Virus record (IMG/VR): IMGVR_UViG_3300034418_010669
Coordinates: 1-29,594 of that record
Reading direction: 5' to 3' (one strand)
DNA from: a virus
Length of the DNA: 29,594 bases
The position numbers and the translations under genes were made by a program. The notes under the pieces were generated by a model. It was given only the letters and a program-made list of their open reading frames with translations. It made no database searches and was not told the origin of the DNA. Each line of letters opens with the position of its first letter. Position 1 is the first letter of the stretch. Positions 25,406-29,594 of the stretch are shown here, piece after piece.

Positions 25406-25939
25406 TTATATTTCTATTTCTTGTCTAAGATCGTCATAATAACGCTTAGCTTCTTCCATATATTCTCTATCACTGTCATTTATAACAGCGACAAAGTCAG
25501 AAGATGATTTTTTGGTGTTTTCTAAATGTTCTTCCCATAAATCCCTATCAGCTGTTCTTTGTGTTTTACCACCAGTAAGAAACGAATAAACTCTGGCTTT
25601 TGACCACTGAACAGATGTGGCACCGGGTCTATGACTACCTTCCCAAGCTCCAGCTCCACGTTCCCAAACTTGTTCGATAATTTTTCTAGAAACACCACTA
25701 ACTTTAGAGGCTGCTCTGATAAATTCATCTTTGCCCGGCTTTTTCATTTCTTCTCTAACTTCTTCAGCTAGTTTAGTTCTAGAATATTTACTGGGCTTAG
25801 TTTTTACTTTATCATCACCAGGAAGTGGAGAATAGTCAGGTTTTGGATCTTTCTTTCTCCTATCCATTTCCTTTTCTCTAGCTTCTTTATCTTTTTCAGA
25901 GAGCTTAGCTCGTGCTGCTTTTAGAATATCTGTAAACAT
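25406..25939 (-). CDS. Small phage protein with a conserved W/GG domain (DUF5824-like)
   Basis: This 177-residue protein begins with a charged helix (KAARAKLSEKDKEAREKEMDRRKKDP) and a basic linker (DDKVKTKPSKYSRTKLAEEV). From about residue 85, FIRAASKVSGVSRKIIEQV, then GAWEGSHRPGATSVQWSKAR and YSFLTGGKTQRTADRDLWEE form a compact domain. It resembles the small domains of unknown function (recalled as DUF5824) that recur in large phages. The match is from memory and not checked. The start codon has only a weak ATAGG upstream, so it may be coupled to the 32-codon ORF just before it. No catalytic motif is visible. Confidence 0.6.
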   Translation of the reverse strand: MFTDILKAARAKLSEKDKEAREKEMDRRKKDPKPDYSPLPGDDKVKTKPSKYSRTKLAEEVREEMKKPGKDEFIRAASKVSGVSRKIIEQVWERGAGAWEGSHRPGATSVQWSKARVYSFLTGGKTQRTADRDLWEEHLENTKKSSSDFVAVINDSDREYMEEAKRYYDDLRQEIEI

Positions 25940-25947
25940 ATTATTGC

Positions 25948-26046
25948 CTATAGATAATATTTCGACTTATAAACTTTATCAGCCTGAAGGTGTAATACAT
26001 CGTACCAATGCATTATTTGGTCGTCTAATTCTTTTAGGTTTTTCAT
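25948..26046 (-). CDS. Small ORF, 32 residues, coupled to the portal gene
   Basis: The ATG overlaps the portal stop codon as TAATG, and the frame ends at TAG (25948-25950). The product begins MKNLKELDDQIMHWYDVL and ends DKVYKSKYYL. It is amphipathic, with a hydrophobic stripe of Leu, Ile, Trp and Tyr. It fills almost all of the 106 bases between portal and the next gene. No ribosome binding site is needed if translation re-initiates after the portal stop. It could be a real microprotein or chance. I rate it as plausible because it exactly fills the gap in a densely packed region. Confidence 0.45.
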   Translation of the reverse strand: MKNLKELDDQIMHWYDVLHLQADKVYKSKYYL

Positions 26047-28139
26047 TATTCTTTTTCCATTCTTTGGTCTACTTCATACAATAATTTTTCTGCCCATATT
26101 CCACCTGGGTGTGATGCCCAAATTTGGAGTGCAGTCCAACCATTGTCTTTCCAAGGTGTATCTTTCCACTCTTCTTTTACGCCACCATTCTTTTTATGGC
26201 GTACCCAGAAAGAATACATTCTCTCAACAATATTTAGTGATAGTTTTTCACCATTAGCGAGTTGTGTAGCGCGGCCCCAGCCAACACGTGTTCCACCTCT
26301 AACTTCATCACCATGTTCCTCACGTAAATCTAGAATATTCTGTGCTATTTCTTTTAGCTCATCAGGAACTTCAAAAACAGCGTCATCATCAGAGAATTTA
26401 CTCCAATCAATATCATCTAAATAACTAAAGTCAAATTTTATTTTCTTAGCTCTATCAATCTCTAATTGTAGCTCTTTTTGTGAATATTCTTCTTTGTATA
26501 AAGCATCTAAGAAAACATCTTTTACATCTTTTACGTTTTTACCAACCATGTGTGGAGGAGGAGGAACATCACCATATCCTGGCTGGTCGTATCCTTCGAG
26601 CTCAAGCTTTCTTTCATGCTCTTCTTGAATAACTTGGTCAAGTTCAGCTTGAGGACGTCCATAAGCATCTGCGAGTGCAATACCTTGTCGACCACGTAGA
26701 ATAGCAACCTTTAGAGCTGAATATGCAGAAGCAATGATATTTCCATCATCTATCTCTTCTAAATCATGTTGTGCACGTATTTCGTTTAGTGTTAGGTAAT
26801 CCATACGATGTTTTTCAAGTTTCATTTTATCAATAGGTGAAACTGAGTCGAAACCAACAAAAACTAATTGGTATCTATCATCTATCTGATCTATTATATA
26901 ACGATTTATCCAAGTTTGTAAACTTCTAATAAGAGGTCTCAAACCTTTTTCTTTACCCATAAGAACACGTGAAGTTGGATCGCCAGCAAAAACTGTTGAG
27001 CTTTGCATTTCATTACCAAAAACAAATCCAATTTCTGCAGGATCAATCTGGTAAACTGCACATGTAACTTTGATTAGATAATTTACCCAGTTTTGATATT
27101 CCATTTCTCTATTAGAAGAACCTAATGAGATACTTTGGATTGCTTCATTTTCCTCTGGGTCTAATTGAATAAGTGGTGTTCTTTTAGCGTTTGCTGTACC
27201 ATTTAGCATTTGATAAAATTCACGCCTGAAAGAACGGAATAACTTTGGGTCCATTTTACTCTTTACAGCAATAATACCATTAGCATTTATACCGTTAGTA
27301 AAATGTGCACCATTATAAGTTTCAGCATTGAATAAGTTATTTAGTGTTCCATATAATTCATATAACTCACTATGACCATATCCACGTGCACCTAAATCTG
27401 TTCTAGGCCTACGAATACCGAAACATAATTCATCTTGTTTATATTCAGCAACAACCTTTTGGTTGATTACCTGTAAGTATCTAGTTCCTGATGGATCTTT
27501 TCTTCCTCTTTTTACTTCTTCTTTAGACATCTTAGCACGTCTAATAGTAGTTGCATCAACAGGAATAAATCCAGTTACTTGTCCTTTTCTATTTTTTATA
27601 ATTTCAAAACAGCAAGCATCATATACGAGACTATCTCTAACAATCTGTCTTAGGAAAGCTTCAAATGTTAGTTCGTAATCTTGAACAGTTGTGCCACAAT
27701 TCTGTAAGAAGTTGTTGAGGGCACGCATATTCAATTTGTCATCTTCAGTTACTTCTGCTTCTGGGTCTTTCATAACTATTCTATAACCCAGGTCATCATC
27801 GTTAGAAAACTGTGCAAATTCAGCAACTTGGTTTACACGAGCGCCGATAATAGAAGCAATAATATGATGTTTAGCTAATTCTTTCATTGACCACATTGAT
27901 AATTCATCTCTTCGATGCTCATCAAAGAAATATTTCTTACCATTGCCATCATATGCTTCTGCTAGATAATAATTTGCGTGATCTTGCGGATTTATTTCGA
28001 AAGATCTTGCTTCTTTTTCTAGGTTGTCTAAAATATGTGCGCTTTTTGTAATAACCTCAGTTTCAGGCTGAACACTTTCTGTTAGTAAATTAGAATTTTC
28101 TGTGTCTCTACTGAATAGTCTTTGCCACCAAGTTGCCAT
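26046..28139 (-). CDS. Portal protein with C-terminal accessory domain
   Basis: This 697-residue protein forms the dodecameric vertex through which DNA is packaged. The portal pattern is clear: WSMKELAKHHIIASIIGARV, SLVYDACCFEIIKNRKGQV, FIPVDATTIRRAKM, RRPRTDLGARGYGHSELYEL, LNNLFNAETYNGAHFTNG, then TCAVYQIDPAEIGFVFG and GLRPLIRSLQTWINRYIIDQ. Residues about 595-697 are extra: LREEHGDEVRGGTRVGWGRA, LSLNIVERMYSFWVRHKKN and WTALQIWASHPGGIWAEKLL resemble a small conserved domain seen in other phage proteins (recalled as DUF6321). AGGAGAG precedes the ATG. It is the first large head gene in this stretch; the terminase is outside the window. Confidence 0.85.
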   Translation of the reverse strand: MATWWQRLFSRDTENSNLLTESVQPETEVITKSAHILDNLEKEARSFEINPQDHANYYLAEAYDGNGKKYFFDEHRRDELSMWSMKELAKHHIIASIIGARVNQVAEFAQFSNDDDLGYRIVMKDPEAEVTEDDKLNMRALNNFLQNCGTTVQDYELTFEAFLRQIVRDSLVYDACCFEIIKNRKGQVTGFIPVDATTIRRAKMSKEEVKRGRKDPSGTRYLQVINQKVVAEYKQDELCFGIRRPRTDLGARGYGHSELYELYGTLNNLFNAETYNGAHFTNGINANGIIAVKSKMDPKLFRSFRREFYQMLNGTANAKRTPLIQLDPEENEAIQSISLGSSNREMEYQNWVNYLIKVTCAVYQIDPAEIGFVFGNEMQSSTVFAGDPTSRVLMGKEKGLRPLIRSLQTWINRYIIDQIDDRYQLVFVGFDSVSPIDKMKLEKHRMDYLTLNEIRAQHDLEEIDDGNIIASAYSALKVAILRGRQGIALADAYGRPQAELDQVIQEEHERKLELEGYDQPGYGDVPPPPHMVGKNVKDVKDVFLDALYKEEYSQKELQLEIDRAKKIKFDFSYLDDIDWSKFSDDDAVFEVPDELKEIAQNILDLREEHGDEVRGGTRVGWGRATQLANGEKLSLNIVERMYSFWVRHKKNGGVKEEWKDTPWKDNGWTALQIWASHPGGIWAEKLLYEVDQRMEKE

Positions 28140-28149
28140 TGTGCTCTCC

Positions 28150-28395
28150 TTATTTCTTCATCAATTCTTGAACTTGTGTATCGATACGAGTAATAATAAC
28201 TTTGATTTCATTTATACTAACAAGTATTTTATCAATATTATCATCATTTTTATCCATACGTTGTTCTAGAGAGTCAATTCTACTATGAAGTTGCGTCATC
28301 TCTTTCGTCGTTTGTTTACTATCCTTATGCCATGTATAAAAGAGTGTCAAAGCACCCAAAATACTCCCTGCTGATAATACTAATGAAGTGTCCAT
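28150..28395 (-). CDS. Small membrane-anchored coiled-coil protein
   Basis: This 81-residue protein has one hydrophobic segment near the N-terminus (SLVLSAGSILGALTLFYTW, residues about 4-22). It is followed by a basic/polar turn and then a coiled coil (LHSRIDSLEQRMDKNDDNID, then KVIITRIDTQVQELMKK). The shape resembles phage spanin, holin-like or XhlA-type small proteins, but in XhlA the membrane segment is at the other end. It lies 10 bases before the portal gene, an odd place for a lysis protein. The ribosome binding site is weak. The function is not known; membrane attachment is inferred from the hydrophobic segment. Confidence 0.6.
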   Translation of the reverse strand: MDTSLVLSAGSILGALTLFYTWHKDSKQTTKEMTQLHSRIDSLEQRMDKNDDNIDKILVSINEIKVIITRIDTQVQELMKK

Positions 28396-28413
28396 TTCTA
28401 CTCGTTTCTTAGA

Positions 28414-28893
28414 TTATAGTTTCTTTTTGCATTTCTCGAAGTGCCAGCGTTTCATATTAGGAACGCTACCTTCCTTTCCACAATGTGGACAAATGACTGT
28501 TTGATTATTTACATGTCTAGGAGAACGAGCTGATTTTTTTCCACATGAGACCCTAAAGTCGTGTGTCATTTTTTCTGTTGAAGCTTTTCCACCTTTGCTA
28601 CAATCAGAGTGTGTCCAACCACCTCCAATGCCGCCAAGTTTTATATTGTAACACATAGGATTATCAACTAATTTCTGATTTACAATAACTGCTTCATATT
28701 CATAAGCTTCAGCTTCTGTATCAAACCACATAAGTATTTCTTTAGTAAAAGCTTTAGGACCATGTTTATCATACGCCCTTTTCAGCAATTTACCACTGCC
28801 TTTATAATAATCAGTATTCGATCCGTTATGTACTCCATAATAAAACTTTTTGCTGATATTGTTGGTAATTTTATAAATGTGTGGCTTATTCAA
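28414..28893 (-). CDS. GIY-YIG homing endonuclease with C2HC zinc finger (copy 3)
   Basis: This 159-residue protein starts at a TTG (28893), preceded by AGGAG about 6 bases away. That start matches the N-terminus of copy 2 (MDKPHIYKITNN) exactly; a longer frame upstream runs through the intergenic element and is not credible. HIY is at residues 5-7 and YYG at 18-20. Glu67 in YEYEAVIV and Asn83 in CYN are the likely active-site residues. The zinc finger is Cys135, Cys138, His151 and Cys155. It shares most of its N-terminal 90 residues and its last 25 with copy 2 but has a shorter middle. It sits between a fibre-like gene and the small membrane protein gene. Confidence 0.85.
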   Translation of the reverse strand: MNKPHIYKITNNISKKFYYGVHNGSNTDYYKGSGKLLKRAYDKHGPKAFTKEILMWFDTEAEAYEYEAVIVNQKLVDNPMCYNIKLGGIGGGWTHSDCSKGGKASTEKMTHDFRVSCGKKSARSPRHVNNQTVICPHCGKEGSVPNMKRWHFEKCKKKL

Positions 28894-29059
28894 ATTTGTC
28901 TCCTGACATTCTACAGGCTCCGCCTCCTGTATTCCACCGAAGTGGCCACCTATTACAAATAGGGTATCTACATTTGATCTGTTTTTACATATACGAAAAA
29001 TACGTATAAACATACATATCAAGCAGGCCGTAAAACCTGCGTCAATCTATAACCTAATA
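28894..29059 (-). promoter_or_regulatory. Leader region of endonuclease copy 3 with two small hairpins
   Basis: The 166-base gap holds the 61-bp element at 28979-29039. Close to the gene it also holds two minus-strand hairpins. CCAC-TTCG-GTGG (28934-28945) is a UUCG tetraloop type. AGGC-GGA-GCCT (28915-28925) overlaps a GGAGG stretch. The area 28912-28950 is clearly GC-richer than the rest of the intergenic DNA. A 7-codon frame (ATG at 28909, TAA at 28886) overlaps the TTG start. These features could tune translation of the endonuclease, but that is inference. Confidence 0.4.
28979..29039 (-). promoter_or_regulatory. 61-bp intergenic element, copy C (fibre-like gene / endonuclease 3 gap)
   Basis: On the + strand it begins CTGTTTTTAC (28979) and ends TAAAACCTG (29039), a degenerate form of the AAACAG end. 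TATAAACA is at 29005-29012, at the same offset (26 bases) as in copies A and B. A separate small hairpin, GCAGG (29023-29027) and CCTGC (29036-29040), lies 20 bases after the upstream stop. ATACG (28991-28995) and CGTAT (29003-29007) also pair. It is 86 bases from the TTG start of endonuclease copy 3. Confidence 0.5.
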
Positions 29060-29594
29060 TTACCAACCAGTAATTGCTACGCGCTTCCAAGTATCTGTGT
29101 CTACACAAACATAGATATAAGCAGAGTCGTAACGAATATCACCAGCAGTACCTGTATCTGATGCAGTAGAAGGAGCCGAACCTTCTGTACGGAGTTGACC
29201 AATAACTGCGCCTTCTGCCTCAAGTTCAGATGCATGGATCTTAGCTTTAGAGTGAGTTCCTACAGTATCAGTTGGCTCATTACCACTTGTCGCAGTAAAT
29301 GGTACCCACTCATCAACAGACTCATCCCATGCAAAGCCTGCAAAACCTTGACCCGTCGAGCCATCACCTCTTTGACCATAAAATCCAATGTCCTCAACTG
29401 CAGTGTTATTTACACCAAACTCGATGAGGTTATCAGCGAATGAAATGTTAGCACCAGAAGCAGTAAGCTGTCCTGAAGCTGTAACGTTGCCAGTAACTGT
29501 CAATGCACCAGAAACTGTAGCATTACCACCAACGTCAAGGTTTGAAGTGATATTTACTGAAGATGGTAGACCGATAGTAAACTTATTAGAAGCT
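29060..29594 (-). CDS. Fibre-like virion structural protein, C-terminal part (partial)
   Basis: The frame is open to the right-hand window edge, so the start is outside. About 177 residues are visible. Residues near the edge read as short repeats (NLDVGGNATVSGALTV, TGNVTASGQLTASGANISF), typical of beta-helical or fibre-shaft proteins. Then NLIEFGVNNTAVEDIGFYGQ and GFAGFAWDESVDEWVPF follow. The end SDTGTAGDIRYDSAYIYVCV, with TWKRVAITGW, resembles the C-terminal module found on many tail-fibre and collar proteins of marine myoviruses. The TTG at 29503 is internal and not the start. The likely role is as a virion fibre or whisker-like protein. It is separate from the fibre gene at 740-2725. Confidence 0.65.
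   Translation of the reverse strand, partial: ASNKFTIGLPSSVNITSNLDVGGNATVSGALTVTGNVTASGQLTASGANISFADNLIEFGVNNTAVEDIGFYGQRGDGSTGQGFAGFAWDESVDEWVPFTATSGNEPTDTVGTHSKAKIHASELEAEGAVIGQLRTEGSAPSTASDTGTAGDIRYDSAYIYVCVDTDTWKRVAITGW

Noticed and set aside
28894-29022. A longer N-terminal extension of endonuclease copy 3 starting from a TTG at 29022
   Set aside because: It runs through the 61-bp element and two hairpins and has no counterpart in copy 2. The TTG at 28893 has a proper ribosome binding site and matches the paralogue.

Overview
The window is a late structural module of an AT-rich, tailed, double-stranded DNA phage with a contractile tail (myovirus type). Every gene I can support lies on the minus strand, so transcription runs from high to low coordinates. 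The head-to-tail order, the tail sheath and tube, the baseplate-J and gp25-like proteins and the prohead protease all point to a virus. The good AGGAG-type ribosome binding sites before most genes suggest a host that uses Shine-Dalgarno initiation. Three free-standing GIY-YIG endonuclease genes are typical of large lytic phages. I cannot name the host or the phage genus. The terminase, lysis and replication genes are not in the window. I see no tRNA, CRISPR array, insertion sequence or integrase.

Layout in the direction of transcription. (1) 29594-28150: the C-terminal part of a fibre-like structural protein, a GIY-YIG endonuclease, and a small membrane-anchored coiled-coil protein. (2) 28139-21371, head: portal with an extra C-terminal domain, a 32-codon ORF, two small head-region proteins, prohead protease with a long acidic tail, scaffold-like protein, and major capsid protein followed by a clear intrinsic terminator. 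(3) 21160-18708, neck: head-tail adaptor, a stopper-like protein with a CPC...CxxC zinc-site candidate, and a tail-completion-like protein. (4) 18692-13150, tail: sheath, tube, a pair of overlapping tail-assembly chaperone frames offset by +1, and a glycine-rich tape measure. (5) 13137-3311, baseplate: a very large hub with calcium-binding repeats, an OB-fold spike, a LysM/gp25 fusion, baseplate J, and an unassigned baseplate or fibre-adaptor protein. (6) 3311-35: a second GIY-YIG endonuclease, a tail fibre, and a third GIY-YIG endonuclease.

The genes act together: portal, protease, scaffold and capsid protein build the prohead; the adaptor, stopper and terminator proteins close it and join the tail; chaperones and tape measure set tail length while tube and sheath polymerise on the hub, spike and wedge assembly; the fibre proteins attach at the ends. 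The spacing is tight (many 1-15 base gaps or TAATG/ATGA overlaps), which fits long polycistronic late transcripts.

The strongest unexplained signal is non-coding. Five intergenic gaps (667-727, 8221-8281, 16299-16359, 21192-21252, 28979-29039) each hold an element of the same length, 61 bp. Each has an end like CTGTTT on one side, an end like AAACAG on the other (degenerate in two copies), and a central TATAAACA/TATAAATA-like core at a nearly fixed offset. I read them as a family of phage regulatory elements (promoter, operator or processing site). One copy is wrapped in a further 14-15 bp inverted repeat. Other points worth checking are the candidate +1 frameshift in the chaperone pair, the TSP3-like calcium repeats on the hub, and the run of small accessory domains between portal and protease.
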